Source: Neorhizobium alkalisoli
Lineage (GTDB): Bacteria; Pseudomonadota; Alphaproteobacteria; Rhizobiales; Rhizobiaceae
NCBI RefSeq assembly: GCF_002968635.1
Contig: NZ_PVBN01000003.1
Span: 310,001 to 374,000, forward strand
Length of the DNA: 64,000 nt
Reading direction: 5' to 3'
Shown: positions 54,856-63,957 of the stretch, in pieces
Numbering within the stretch: position 1 is the first letter of the stretch
Layout of the letters: each line of letters starts with the position of its first letter
Notes under the pieces: generated by a model
The model's database searches: none
What the model was told of the DNA's origin: nothing
The model's input: only the letters and a program-made list of their open reading frames with translations
Position numbers and translations under genes: made by a program

Positions 54856-55712
54856 TTTTTCTCCCTCCCCAGGACGAGGTTGAGCAGAGAAATCGCCACG
54901 GCCAGACCTGCGATCGTATAGGCGATTGCCGAGGCATAGCCGAAATTCAGCGAGGTAAAGCCCTGGCGGTAGAGGAGCAGGCCGAGGGTTTCAGTTCCCC
55001 CACCCGGGCCACCGCGATTGGTAATCAAGAAGGGTTCTGTAAAGAGCTGCATGGTGCCTATGACCGACAGCACGACGCAGAAACTGATGATTGGCTTCAA
55101 GAGCGGAAGGGTGATGTGGACGAATTGCTGGAACTTGCTCACCTTGTCGAGTGTCGCGGCTTCGTAGACATCGTCAGGTATGGATTGCAAGCCGGCGAGA
55201 AGGATGATGGCGTTATAACCCGCCCATCGCCAGGTGATCGCTATGATCACCAGCGCCATCGCCGCGTTGGCATTGTCGAACCACGACACCGGTGACAAGC
55301 CAACCGAGGTAATCAGCTTGTTGACGATGCCGAAATCGGCGCTGAACATCAGCCTGAAGACCGCGGCATAGGCCACTTCGCCAACGACGACCGGTGCGAA
55401 GAAGGCGAACCTGTAGAGCGGTCGCGCCTTCAGGAGTGGGGAGTTCAGAAGGACGGCCATGACGGTAGCAAGTGCGATCATTACCGGCACCTGGATCACC
55501 AGGATGATCAGGGTGTTGTAAAGCGCGTTATAAAAAGCGGGATCAACGAATAGACGCCCCCAGTTGGCCGAGAGACTGAACCGCCACGGATTGACGCGGG
55601 TGTTCTGAAACGAGATCAGAAGCGAGTTTATGATCGGCCAGAGCCAAAAGGTGACGAAGATCAAAAGGTAGGGGGCAAGGAAGGCATAGGCCGCCCTATT
55701 CCTCGAAAGCAT
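54852..55712 (-). CDS. CUT1 ABC transporter permease (MalF/LacF type)
   Basis: 286 residues. First helix AYAFLAPYLLIFVTFWLWPI. EAA loop YEAATLDKVSKFQQFVHITLP near 190. Located 63 bp after the binding-protein gene, with a hairpin in the gap. Confidence 0.92.
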   Translation of the reverse strand: MLSRNRAAYAFLAPYLLIFVTFWLWPIINSLLISFQNTRVNPWRFSLSANWGRLFVDPAFYNALYNTLIILVIQVPVMIALATVMAVLLNSPLLKARPLYRFAFFAPVVVGEVAYAAVFRLMFSADFGIVNKLITSVGLSPVSWFDNANAAMALVIIAITWRWAGYNAIILLAGLQSIPDDVYEAATLDKVSKFQQFVHITLPLLKPIISFCVVLSVIGTMQLFTEPFLITNRGGPGGGTETLGLLLYRQGFTSLNFGYASAIAYTIAGLAVAISLLNLVLGREKK

Positions 55713-55748
55713 CTCATTCTCCTGTCGGGTACGCTGAGCGGCAAAGAT

Positions 55749-55769
55749 CGGGCGGCTTTAGGCCGCCCG
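55749..55769 (-). other. Intercistronic stem-loop after the binding-protein gene
   Basis: cgggcggc / gccgcccg with a 5-nt loop, ending 6 bp past the binding-protein stop codon. All base pairs but none A-T; no T-run. Same position as in the other importer operons. Confidence 0.6.
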
Positions 55770-55775
55770 GCATTC

Positions 55776-57050
55776 TCATTGCGCAACGGGCAGGCCGGTT
55801 GCAGTCGCAATCTGCTTTGCCGCGTCGTCGAGTGCGGCCTTCGCATTCGGATAGCCACCGGCGAAGTACTTCGTTTGCGTGGCCTGATAGATAGCGTCCG
55901 CGTCACTTTGGAAAGCAGTGCCTCTGCTTGGAACGATCTGCGGCAGAGTGGCGAGGATATCCGCCCATACGGTCTGCCCGCCCCAGTAGGGTTGCGGCTC
56001 CTTCACGAACGGGTCCTGCACCGCCGACAAGAGTGACGGAACCAGCCCGAAGGACTTCAGCATGGTGACCTGGCCCTCATTCGTGGTCAGCGAGTATTCG
56101 ATGAATTTCCAGGCAGCTTCCTTGTTTTCGGAGGCAGCGCTGAGGGCCAGCGAAGACCCTCCGAGATTGGCTGCCCGGGGGCCGTCGGCGGTGAGGCTGG
56201 GCATCCGGTAAACGCCCCATTTGCCGGCGAGGTTCGGGGAGGTTGAGCGGATGGTACCTTCGTACCAGGCGCCATACATCTGGCTGGCGGCCTTGCCTGC
56301 CGTGCTCGCCTGGATCTTTTCGTCCCAGATCGCAGCCGTGATCAGGCCCGCGTCCTTCATCTGCTTGACCTTCTCCAGCGTTGCGACGCAGGCCGGCTGG
56401 CTGATCGTGATCGTCTGGCCATCGGTCGAGAAATAGCCGCAGCCTTGCTCGTTCGAGATCATCCGGAACCATTCGCTGTCGCCATTGAAATCGGCTTGAG
56501 CCATCACGGTTCCCGGATTGGCAGCCATCACCTTCTTTCCAGCGGCGATGAAGTCGTCCCACGTCTTGATCGTTGCTGGATCGACGCCGGCCTTTTCATA
56601 AAAATCGCGTCGATAGAAGACCGCGACCGGTCCTGAATCCCACGGCACGGCGTAAGGAATCCCATCGACTTCCAGCTCGGTCCGCTTGAATTCGGGAAAG
56701 AGGGCCTGGATTTCGGGCGTGTAGCCGACTTCGCTCAGATTGGCGAAACAATCGGGAAAGCGGTTCCAGAAAACCTCGGCTTCAAAATTCTCGATCGAGA
56801 CGATATCCGGCAGGCCTTCTCCTCCCGCTGCGCAGGCCGCGAGCGTCTTGTCGTAGACCTGGTCGTTGCCAAGATCCTCCACTGTTACCTTGATGCCTGG
56901 ATATTTCTTGTTGAAGCCTTCGAGCGTCGCCTTGAGAGACGAGGCCGCGACGTTCCAGCTCCAGATGGTGACTTGGCCCGACTGGGCGAACGCGGTGCTC
57001 GATGCAAGCAGTACGGCGGCGGCCATCGGGCCGGCGAGTTTGAAGCGCAT
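55776..57050 (-). CDS. CUT1 ABC transporter substrate-binding protein
   Basis: 424 residues with a Sec signal (MRFKLAGPMAAAVLLASSTAFAQ). Family 1 solute-binding protein: VTIWSWNVAASSLKATLEGFNKKYPGIKVTVEDLG, LPDIVSIENFEAEVFW, YAVPWDSGPVAVFYRRDFYEKAGV. First gene of the operon, divergent from an AraC regulator. Relatives include lactose and other oligosaccharide binding proteins; ligand unknown. Confidence 0.92.
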   Translation of the reverse strand: MRFKLAGPMAAAVLLASSTAFAQSGQVTIWSWNVAASSLKATLEGFNKKYPGIKVTVEDLGNDQVYDKTLAACAAGGEGLPDIVSIENFEAEVFWNRFPDCFANLSEVGYTPEIQALFPEFKRTELEVDGIPYAVPWDSGPVAVFYRRDFYEKAGVDPATIKTWDDFIAAGKKVMAANPGTVMAQADFNGDSEWFRMISNEQGCGYFSTDGQTITISQPACVATLEKVKQMKDAGLITAAIWDEKIQASTAGKAASQMYGAWYEGTIRSTSPNLAGKWGVYRMPSLTADGPRAANLGGSSLALSAASENKEAAWKFIEYSLTTNEGQVTMLKSFGLVPSLLSAVQDPFVKEPQPYWGGQTVWADILATLPQIVPSRGTAFQSDADAIYQATQTKYFAGGYPNAKAALDDAAKQIATATGLPVAQ

Positions 57051-57134
57051 TGAAAACCTCCCTTTTCAATTGCTGTCCCTTCGGAACGTGCCTAAATTAT
57101 CGCCTGCGAAACATCTGTCTCCGAAAAAGGGAAC

Positions 57135-58046
57135 ATGGATTTGGCGGAAAGTAAGGTAGTCAGCAGAGCGATCTACCAACCGGGTGCAAGCAGCATAGAA
57201 GGCTCGCCGACTGCCTTGCAGATGTTCTTCACGCACCCGCCGATCATGCTGATGCCGCACTGGCACGCGCAGGTGGAGGTGAATTACGTGATCCGCGGCA
57301 CGGTCCGCTATCGCATGGGAGAGCATGATGTGCGGCTCCACGCCGGCCAGATGTGTCTCTTCTGGGGCGGGCAGCCGCATCGGATGGACGAATCCTCCGA
57401 CGACTCCTTCTATGCCGGGGCGCACCTTCCGCTGGTGCACTTCTTTCGTTTGCGCCTGCCGGGCGATCTCGCGAGCAGGCTGATGCATGGCGCGACTTTG
57501 CTGACATCGGCCACCGACGCAGCGGACAAGGAGAACTTCGCGCGCTGGTTCGAATATGTGACCTCCGGCAATCCCCTCAAACGACAGCATGCCGTGGATG
57601 AGCTGCTCCTGCGGATAGAGCGGATCGTGCTCGATTCCTTTTGCATGGTACCGGAGGCCGCTGCCGGCACCGATCCGCTCAGCCCGGATCAACCTTATGC
57701 ACAGTCAGCCAAAAGCGTCGCACGCATGTGCGACTTCATCGCAGCAAATTTCATGCAGGACATCGACACGATCGACATCGCGCGCGCCGCCGATCTTCAT
57801 CCGAAATACGCGATGAACATCTTCCGGAGGTCGACCGGAATGACGCTCAGCAAATATGTCAACCTCCTGCGGCTCTCCCGTGCCCAGGCTCTTCTGATGC
57901 GAGAGGGAGCCAACGTGCTGCAGGTCGCGATGGACAGCGGCTTCGGTTCGATCAGTGCGTTCAACAAGTCCTTCCGGCATATTGCCGGCATGTCGCCATC
58001 CGATTTCCGGCGGGACAGTCGCTTTGCGGCCCATGCAATGCCGTGA
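57135..58046 (+). CDS. AraC-family regulator, divergent from the third CUT1 operon
   Basis: 303 residues. N-terminal cupin sensor (MPHWHAQVEVNYVIRGTVRYRMGEHDVRLHAGQMCLFWGGQPH), C-terminal double HTH (DTIDIARAADLHPKYAMNIFRRSTGMTLSKYVNLLRLSRAQ then VLQVAMDSGFGSISAFNKSFRHIAGMSPSDFRR). Only 84 bp separates it from the binding-protein gene, so it probably activates that operon. AAGGGA precedes the ATG. Confidence 0.9.
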   Translation: MDLAESKVVSRAIYQPGASSIEGSPTALQMFFTHPPIMLMPHWHAQVEVNYVIRGTVRYRMGEHDVRLHAGQMCLFWGGQPHRMDESSDDSFYAGAHLPLVHFFRLRLPGDLASRLMHGATLLTSATDAADKENFARWFEYVTSGNPLKRQHAVDELLLRIERIVLDSFCMVPEAAAGTDPLSPDQPYAQSAKSVARMCDFIAANFMQDIDTIDIARAADLHPKYAMNIFRRSTGMTLSKYVNLLRLSRAQALLMREGANVLQVAMDSGFGSISAFNKSFRHIAGMSPSDFRRDSRFAAHAMP

Positions 58047-58077
58047 GCCGAAATGGAGCCTCCGACCTGGGCGATGC

Positions 58078-58953
58078 CTACCTAATCTTACCGATGCTGG
58101 CATACATGCCGGTGGTCCTGAATTCCGTAGGTGTGATGCCGTAGATGCGGCGAAATACTTTGGCGAAATAATTCGGGTCATCGAAACCGCACATGATCGA
58201 CACCTCCTTGACGGGCAGGAAGTCGGCTTTCGTCAGAAGTTTCGCCGCACGCTGCAGACGTTGTTGCAGCACGTATTCTGCAGGCGGAATCCCTTCACTC
58301 TCGGCAAAGCTTCGTGAAAAATGCGCACGGCTGAGGCCGACGATTTCTGCCAGTTCGTGGACGGGAAGCGGCTTTTCGAGATTGGCGTTGATATAATCGA
58401 TGACAGGTTGCATCGCGCTTTGTTCAGCCACAAAGGCGGGTGAGCCAAAGACGCCATCGTAAAGTGCCATCGCCGCTTCGTAAGCTATGGCGGAGGCCGT
58501 GCCTGGCGTGGTCGCCCCCTTGACCAGCCTCAGGCTGCAGTCGGCGAGGTGATCGATCGTCGAGGGCTGCAGCTTGAGCACCGGACCGGCGAGGGCCAGC
58601 ACCATCTTGTGGATGCGCAACGTCTCTTCGCCATGCATCGAGATCCAGAAATACTCCCAGCGCTCATCCTTCTCGAGCCAGTAGCGATGGTTGTGGGGCA
58701 CGAGCAACAGGAAAGTATCGCCGCCCTGCAGCCTATAGTTCCGATTTTGGTAACGCAGTCGGCCGGAGCCGCTGATCGTGTGTTGCAGAACCGTAAAAGG
58801 GATCTGGCCACGCTTCCTGCCATCCCAGTCATAGACTTCGTTCTGGCGCACTTCATATCCGGCGCTGGTCGGCATGGCATGCAGCCGCTGCCGTCCCCGC
58901 GGGAAAGAAATCGTTCGCATCGATTGCCCGTGAGCGATCAAATCTTGCAGCAC
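58078..58953 (-). CDS. agpT: AraC-family activator of the alpha-galactoside operon
   Basis: 291 residues from GTG 58953 (GAGGG 7 bp upstream). Cupin sensor with LRYQNRNYRLQGGDTFLLLVPHNHRYWL, then C-terminal HTHs (VHELAEIVGLSRAHFSRSFAESEG; VKEVSIMCGFDDPNYFAKVFRRIYGITPTEFR). Divergent from the alpha-galactosidase gene and followed by agpA-agpB, as with AgpT of S. meliloti. The symbol rests on this context. Confidence 0.78.
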   Translation of the reverse strand: MLQDLIAHGQSMRTISFPRGRQRLHAMPTSAGYEVRQNEVYDWDGRKRGQIPFTVLQHTISGSGRLRYQNRNYRLQGGDTFLLLVPHNHRYWLEKDERWEYFWISMHGEETLRIHKMVLALAGPVLKLQPSTIDHLADCSLRLVKGATTPGTASAIAYEAAMALYDGVFGSPAFVAEQSAMQPVIDYINANLEKPLPVHELAEIVGLSRAHFSRSFAESEGIPPAEYVLQQRLQRAAKLLTKADFLPVKEVSIMCGFDDPNYFAKVFRRIYGITPTEFRTTGMYASIGKIR

Positions 58954-59163
58954 AAATTTACCCTCGAAAGCATAATACTTCTCTGGTGGCCTCTTCCGAT
59001 TTGGGCATAATCCTGCGCAACAGAGAAAAAGAACCGCGGCCGAACGTAGGGCCGAGGGACCAAAAGCTCAAAACGAAGCATTTTCGGGCCATATGCGTGA
59101 GTATGCCGTCTATCCTCCTTTGCGCCACTCCAAGTTAGCATTTCTCAGACCAGGGTGAAGGAC
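58954..59163. promoter_or_regulatory. Divergent agpT-alpha-galactosidase promoter region
   Basis: 210 bp. It holds the ribosome binding sites of both genes; direct-repeat half-sites for an AraC protein would be expected here, but I could not identify a convincing pair by eye. Confidence 0.45.
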
Positions 59164-60630
59164 ATGAGTTTCAAAATCGCTATAATCGGCGCGGGGAGCG
59201 TTGGTTTCACCAAGAAACTGTTTACCGACATTCTCTGCGTGCCTGAATTTCGGGACGTGGAATTTGCCCTGACCGACATCAGCGAACATAATCTCGAAAT
59301 GATCAAAGCGATCCTCGACAGGATCGTCAGATCAAATGGCCTGCCTGCCAAAGTAACAGCCACGACAGACCGCCGCCGGGCTCTTGAGGGCGCGCGCTAC
59401 GTCATCAGTTGCGTGCGCGTCGGAGGGCTTGAAGCCTATGCGGACGATATCCGCATTCCCCTCAAATATGGCGTCGATCAGTGTGTCGGCGATACGATCT
59501 GCGCCGGCGGCATCCTGTACGGCCAGCGCAATATTCCCGTCATTCTCGAGTTCTGCAAGGATATCCGCGAAGTCGCGGCACCCGGTGCGAAGTTCCTGAA
59601 CTATGCCAATCCCATGGCGATGAACACCTGGGCTGCTATCGAATATGGCAAGGTCGATACGATCGGCCTGTGCCATGGTGTACAGCACGGTGCCGAGCAG
59701 ATCGCCGAAGTGCTGGGTGCCAAGTCGCTGAGGGAGCTCGACTATGTCTGCTCCGGCATCAACCATCAGACATGGTTCGTCGACCTGCGCCTCAACGGCC
59801 GCAAGATCGGCAAGGACGAGCTGATCGCCGCCTTCGAGGCCCATCCGATCTTTTCCCAGCAGGAAAAGCTGCGCATAGATGTGTTGAAGCGCTTCGGGGT
59901 CTATTCGACGGAAAGCAACGGCCACCTCTCGGAATATCTGCCCTGGTACCGCAAGCGCCCGGACGAGATTGCCAGGTGGATCGACATGTCCGACTGGATC
60001 CATGGCGAGACCGGCGGCTATCTGCGCTACTCGACCGAAACCCGCAACTGGTTCGAGACCGAATTCCCGCAGTTCCTCGCCTCTGCCGAAAAGCCGGTCG
60101 ATCCGACCAAGCGGTCCAATGAGCACGCGAGCCATATTCTGGAAGCGCTGGAAACCGGCCGGATCTATCGTGGCCATTTCAACGTCAAGAACGACGGCGT
60201 CATCACCAACCTTCCCGCTGACGCTATCATCGAGTCGCCCGGCTTCGTCGATCGTTTCGGAATCAACATGGTCGCCGGCATCACGCTGCCGGAAGCCTGT
60301 GCGGCGACCTGCATCGCATCCATCAACGTGCAGCGCATGTCTGTCCATGCGGCGATCAGCGGCGATATCGATCTGCTGAAGCTCGCCGTCCTGCACGACC
60401 CGCTGGTCGGCGCGGTCTGCACGCCCGAGGAAGTCTGGCAGATGGTGGACGAGATGGTCGTCGCGCAGGCCCCGTGGCTGCCGCAATATGCGAACGCCGT
60501 ACCGGGCGCCAGGGAGCGGCTTGCCCGAAGCACGGTGAAGACCCGCGACTGGGCGGGCGCCGCCCGTCGAAACGTGCGCTCCATAGATGAGCTGCGCGCG
60601 GAAAAGGAGAGGCTGAAACAGGCTGTGTGA
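59164..60630 (+). CDS. agaL: GH4 alpha-galactosidase (melibiase)
   Basis: 488 residues from the ATG at 59164 (AGGG 8 bp upstream). NAD-binding KIAIIGAGSVGFTKKL; Mn-site Cys in GLCHGVQHGAEQI; metal-site His in GINHQTWFVDL; DICAGGILYGQRNIPVI near 115 fits the family's catalytic loops. GH4 enzymes hydrolyse alpha-galactosides by a redox-elimination mechanism needing NAD+ and Mn2+, in the cytoplasm. S. meliloti carries two such genes (agaL1, agaL2) in this cluster; only one is present here. Confidence 0.87.
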   Translation: MSFKIAIIGAGSVGFTKKLFTDILCVPEFRDVEFALTDISEHNLEMIKAILDRIVRSNGLPAKVTATTDRRRALEGARYVISCVRVGGLEAYADDIRIPLKYGVDQCVGDTICAGGILYGQRNIPVILEFCKDIREVAAPGAKFLNYANPMAMNTWAAIEYGKVDTIGLCHGVQHGAEQIAEVLGAKSLRELDYVCSGINHQTWFVDLRLNGRKIGKDELIAAFEAHPIFSQQEKLRIDVLKRFGVYSTESNGHLSEYLPWYRKRPDEIARWIDMSDWIHGETGGYLRYSTETRNWFETEFPQFLASAEKPVDPTKRSNEHASHILEALETGRIYRGHFNVKNDGVITNLPADAIIESPGFVDRFGINMVAGITLPEACAATCIASINVQRMSVHAAISGDIDLLKLAVLHDPLVGAVCTPEEVWQMVDEMVVAQAPWLPQYANAVPGARERLARSTVKTRDWAGAARRNVRSIDELRAEKERLKQAV

Positions 60631-60755
60631 AAATGCTTTGGCGAGGCGGAGGGGTCAGACCTTCGGGAGGAAGGTTCGCGCCGCAAAATCCGCGTTCGCA
60701 AGTCGTTCGAGGAGAAACGGAGACGCCGCGGCGCTCCGAACAGGAGGGAGAGGCG

Positions 60756-62843
60756 ATGCGCAATTTCAAAACTGCCGGCATTCTTGCCGGATTGGCATTC
60801 GGCGTCTCGGTGGGTGCGATGACCGCTCATGCATCCGAGCCGACCACGCCGCCGGTTCCGCCGCAATTTCCGGCGGAAGGCAAGATCAAATATGTGTCGC
60901 GCGACTCCATCCTGGAGTTCAAGGCGATGCCCGAGTATCACGAACCCGACTGGGTCACTAAAAAGTTCGTCGCCACCGGCAAGCTGCCGTCGGTCAAAGA
61001 CCGATTGCCGAAGGAGCCGTTGGTCTTCAAGACGGAGAACATGCCGGACGGCACCGGCACCTATGGCGACACGTTGCGTCATGTCATCGGCGGCCGGCCC
61101 GAAGGCTGGAACTATGGAGCCGGCCAGACCCAGGGCTGGGGTGGCATCGATATCGGTCTGTCCGAATGCCTGACGCGCACTGCGCCTCTTTTCCAGGTCG
61201 AGGCAAAGGACACCGAACCGCTGCCCAACCTCGCGAAAAGCTGGGAATGGTCGCCGGACGGCCACAAGCTCACAATGCGCCTGGTCGAAGGTGCGAAATG
61301 GTCGGATGGCGCGCCGTTTTCGGCTGACGACGTGATGTTCTATTGGGAAGACGAGGTCGTTGACCCGAATATTTCACCGCTCGGCGGCGGCGCCTCCCCA
61401 GAAGCCTTCGGTGCGGGAACGACCCTCAAGAAGATCGATGAGCATACGGTGGAGTGGACCTTCAAGGAGGCCTTCCCGAAGCAGTATCTCTACACCATGG
61501 CCTATCCAAATTTCTGCCCAGGCCCGTCGCATGTCCTGAAACCCCATCATCCCAAATATTCGAAGAAAACCTACGACCAATTCAAGAACGCCTTCCCGCC
61601 GGAGTTCCTGAACATGCCGGTGATGGGTGCCTGGGTGCCGGTCGAATACCGGCCGGACGACATCATCGTCCTGCGGCGCAACCCATATTACTGGAAGGTC
61701 GACGAGAAGGGTAACCAGCTGCCTTATCTCAACGAGCTCCACTACAAGCTCTCGACCTGGGCAGACCGCGACGTGCAGGCGGTCGCCGGCTCAGCCGATA
61801 TTTCAAATCTTGAACAGCCCGAAAACTTCGTCGCTTCGCTCAAGCGTGCTGCCGAAAAGACGGCGCCCGCGCGCCTCGCCTTCGGGCCGCGGCTGATCGG
61901 TTACAATATGCGTTTGAACCTCTCGGGCAACGGCTGGGGCGATCCCGACGAGCGCGGACAGGCAATTCGCGAGCTCAACCGCAACGAGGACTTCCGTAAG
62001 GCGATCACCATGGCGCTCGACCGCAAGGCGATCGGTGATTCCCTCGTCAAGGGTCCCTTCACGGCCATCTATCCGGGCGGCATTTCGTCCGGCACGAGTT
62101 TCTACGACCGCAACTCGACCGTCTACTATCCCTACGACCTTGACGGTGCCAAGGCGTTGCTTGGCAAGGTCGGGTTGAAGGATACGAACGGCGATGGCGT
62201 GGTCAATTTCCCCTCGGGCACGGCGGGCGGGAAAAACGTCGAAATCGTGCTTTTGGTCCATAACGGCTACGCGACCGACAAGAGCCTGGCCGAAGGTGTC
62301 ATTGGCCAGATGGAGAAGCTCGGGCTCAAGATCATCTTCAACGCCCTCGACGGTCCGAAGCGCGACGATGCTCATTATGGCGGACGTTTCGACTGGGCAA
62401 TCCAACGCAACATGCCCGAGCTCGCCTCCGTCGTGCAGAGCACCGAGCAACTTGCGCCCGTCGGCCCGCGCACGAGTTGGCATCATCGTGCGGGCAAAGA
62501 TGGCACGCTCGATCTCCTGCCTTACGAGAAGCAGCTCGCGGATATCGTCGGCAAGTTCCAGACCAGCCAGAACAGCGATGAGCGCGTCAGCCTGATGAAA
62601 CAGTATCAGAAAACGGCGACCGAGCACGTCGATACTGTCGGCCTCACCGAATATCCGGGCGCGCTGATCATCAACAAACGCTTCTCGAATGTTCCGCAGG
62701 GCACTCCGATCTTCATGTTCAACTGGGCCGAAGATTCCGTGATCCGCGAACGCCTCTGGGTGGCGGCCGACCTCCAAGGCAAATACGAACTCTTTCCCGA
62801 ACAGTTGCCTGGAAAGCCCGGCGACAAGGGCCCCATGAACTAA
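60756..62843 (+). CDS. agpA: Alpha-galactoside ABC transporter binding protein (Dpp/Opp family)
   Basis: 695 residues from the ATG at 60756, with AGGAGGG upstream; the frame open from 60627 is 5' extension. Sec signal MRNFKTAGILAGLAFGVSVG to AHA. SBP family 5: LTRTAPLFQVEAKDTEPLPNLAKSWEWSPDGHKLTMRLVEGAKWSDGAPFSADDVMFYWED. Although related to peptide binders, AgpA-type proteins bind melibiose and raffinose. It is 125 bp after the alpha-galactosidase gene and longer than most family 5 proteins. Confidence 0.85.
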   Translation: MRNFKTAGILAGLAFGVSVGAMTAHASEPTTPPVPPQFPAEGKIKYVSRDSILEFKAMPEYHEPDWVTKKFVATGKLPSVKDRLPKEPLVFKTENMPDGTGTYGDTLRHVIGGRPEGWNYGAGQTQGWGGIDIGLSECLTRTAPLFQVEAKDTEPLPNLAKSWEWSPDGHKLTMRLVEGAKWSDGAPFSADDVMFYWEDEVVDPNISPLGGGASPEAFGAGTTLKKIDEHTVEWTFKEAFPKQYLYTMAYPNFCPGPSHVLKPHHPKYSKKTYDQFKNAFPPEFLNMPVMGAWVPVEYRPDDIIVLRRNPYYWKVDEKGNQLPYLNELHYKLSTWADRDVQAVAGSADISNLEQPENFVASLKRAAEKTAPARLAFGPRLIGYNMRLNLSGNGWGDPDERGQAIRELNRNEDFRKAITMALDRKAIGDSLVKGPFTAIYPGGISSGTSFYDRNSTVYYPYDLDGAKALLGKVGLKDTNGDGVVNFPSGTAGGKNVEIVLLVHNGYATDKSLAEGVIGQMEKLGLKIIFNALDGPKRDDAHYGGRFDWAIQRNMPELASVVQSTEQLAPVGPRTSWHHRAGKDGTLDLLPYEKQLADIVGKFQTSQNSDERVSLMKQYQKTATEHVDTVGLTEYPGALIINKRFSNVPQGTPIFMFNWAEDSVIRERLWVAADLQGKYELFPEQLPGKPGDKGPMN

Positions 62844-62868
62844 CCGTGTACCCCTCCCAGTGAAGCAA

Positions 62869-62896
62869 CCGGCCGCGCGTCGTGGCGCGCGGCCGG
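62869..62896 (+). other. Intercistronic stem-loop after agpA
   Basis: ccggccgcgcg / cgcgcggccgg: 11 perfect GC base pairs with a 6-nt loop, 26 bp after agpA and 53 bp before agpB. No T-run. Confidence 0.62.
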
Positions 62897-62948
62897 GACG
62901 AACCTTAAACTTGCCGCCTATGCGGCCATCAGGAGAACGGACCGTCCG

Positions 62949-63956
62949 ATGCTACGATTCCTGCTCGTGCGTATAGTCTCGGCGATCCCCGTCCTCGTCA
63001 TCCTGAGCATAGTGACCTTCGCGATCATACAGGCGCCGCCCGGTGACTATGCCGACTACATTCGTTCGCAGCTCATCAATCAGAGCGGCGCGTCCTATGC
63101 CCAGGCCGAAGCCCAGGCGCAGGCATACCGTGCGGAGCACGGTCTCGATAAACCCTTGGTCATCCAATACCTGAACTGGATCAAGGGCATCGTCACCGAA
63201 GGCGATTTCGGGCACAGCATGTATTACAACAAGCCGGTAGCGGATGTTGTCGGAGAACGTCTGCCGCGCACGCTGGCACTGGCGCTCGTCTGCCATCTCC
63301 TCGCCTCGTTGCTCGGTATCGGCTTCGGGATATGGGCGGCGACGCGGCAGTATACCTGGATCGACAATCTGCTCTCCGGTATTTCCTTCCTCGGCATGAC
63401 GGTGCCCCGCTTCCTGATGGCGCTGATCATCGTTTACCTGCTCGTCTTTCAGTTCAACGCCTCTGAAATCGGGAGCTTCTTTTCACCCCAGTATGGGGGC
63501 GCCCCGTGGTCCTTTGGAAAATTCGCCGATCTCGTCAGCCACGTCTGGCCAGTGGTGGCGATCGCCACTTTCGGCGGGCTCGCTTACAATATGCGGGTCA
63601 TGCGAGGCAATCTGCTCGACACGCTGAACGCTCAATATGTCGAAACGGCGCGAGCAAAGGGCTTGTCTGGTGGTGCGGTCGTCATGAAGCATGCCGTCCC
63701 GAACGCGCTGCATCCGCTGGTCATGTATCAGGGGGTCGCCCTCCCCTACATGCTGACCGGCGAGATCGAGACGGCGATCATCTTTGCCCTGCCGACCGTC
63801 GGTCCCGCGATCGTAGGCTCGATGGCGATAGGCGACGTCTATGTCACGGCCACCTTCATGATGGTGCTGTCGGCAACCCTCATCGTCGGCAACATCATCG
63901 CCGATTTGCTGCTCGTAATGCTGGACCCGCGTGTCCGCCAGTTCGCGGGAGCCTGA
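62949..63956 (+). CDS. agpB: Alpha-galactoside ABC transporter permease (DppB type)
   Basis: 335 residues: N-terminal helix FLLVRIVSAIPVLVILSIVTFAII, a large periplasmic loop (residues 30-95), further helices, and the EAA-like loop YVETARAKGLSGGAVVMKHAVPNALHP near 235. Partner of the next permease gene, which starts 1 bp after its stop. Confidence 0.88.
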   Translation: MLRFLLVRIVSAIPVLVILSIVTFAIIQAPPGDYADYIRSQLINQSGASYAQAEAQAQAYRAEHGLDKPLVIQYLNWIKGIVTEGDFGHSMYYNKPVADVVGERLPRTLALALVCHLLASLLGIGFGIWAATRQYTWIDNLLSGISFLGMTVPRFLMALIIVYLLVFQFNASEIGSFFSPQYGGAPWSFGKFADLVSHVWPVVAIATFGGLAYNMRVMRGNLLDTLNAQYVETARAKGLSGGAVVMKHAVPNALHPLVMYQGVALPYMLTGEIETAIIFALPTVGPAIVGSMAIGDVYVTATFMMVLSATLIVGNIIADLLLVMLDPRVRQFAGA

Positions 63957-63957
63957 T

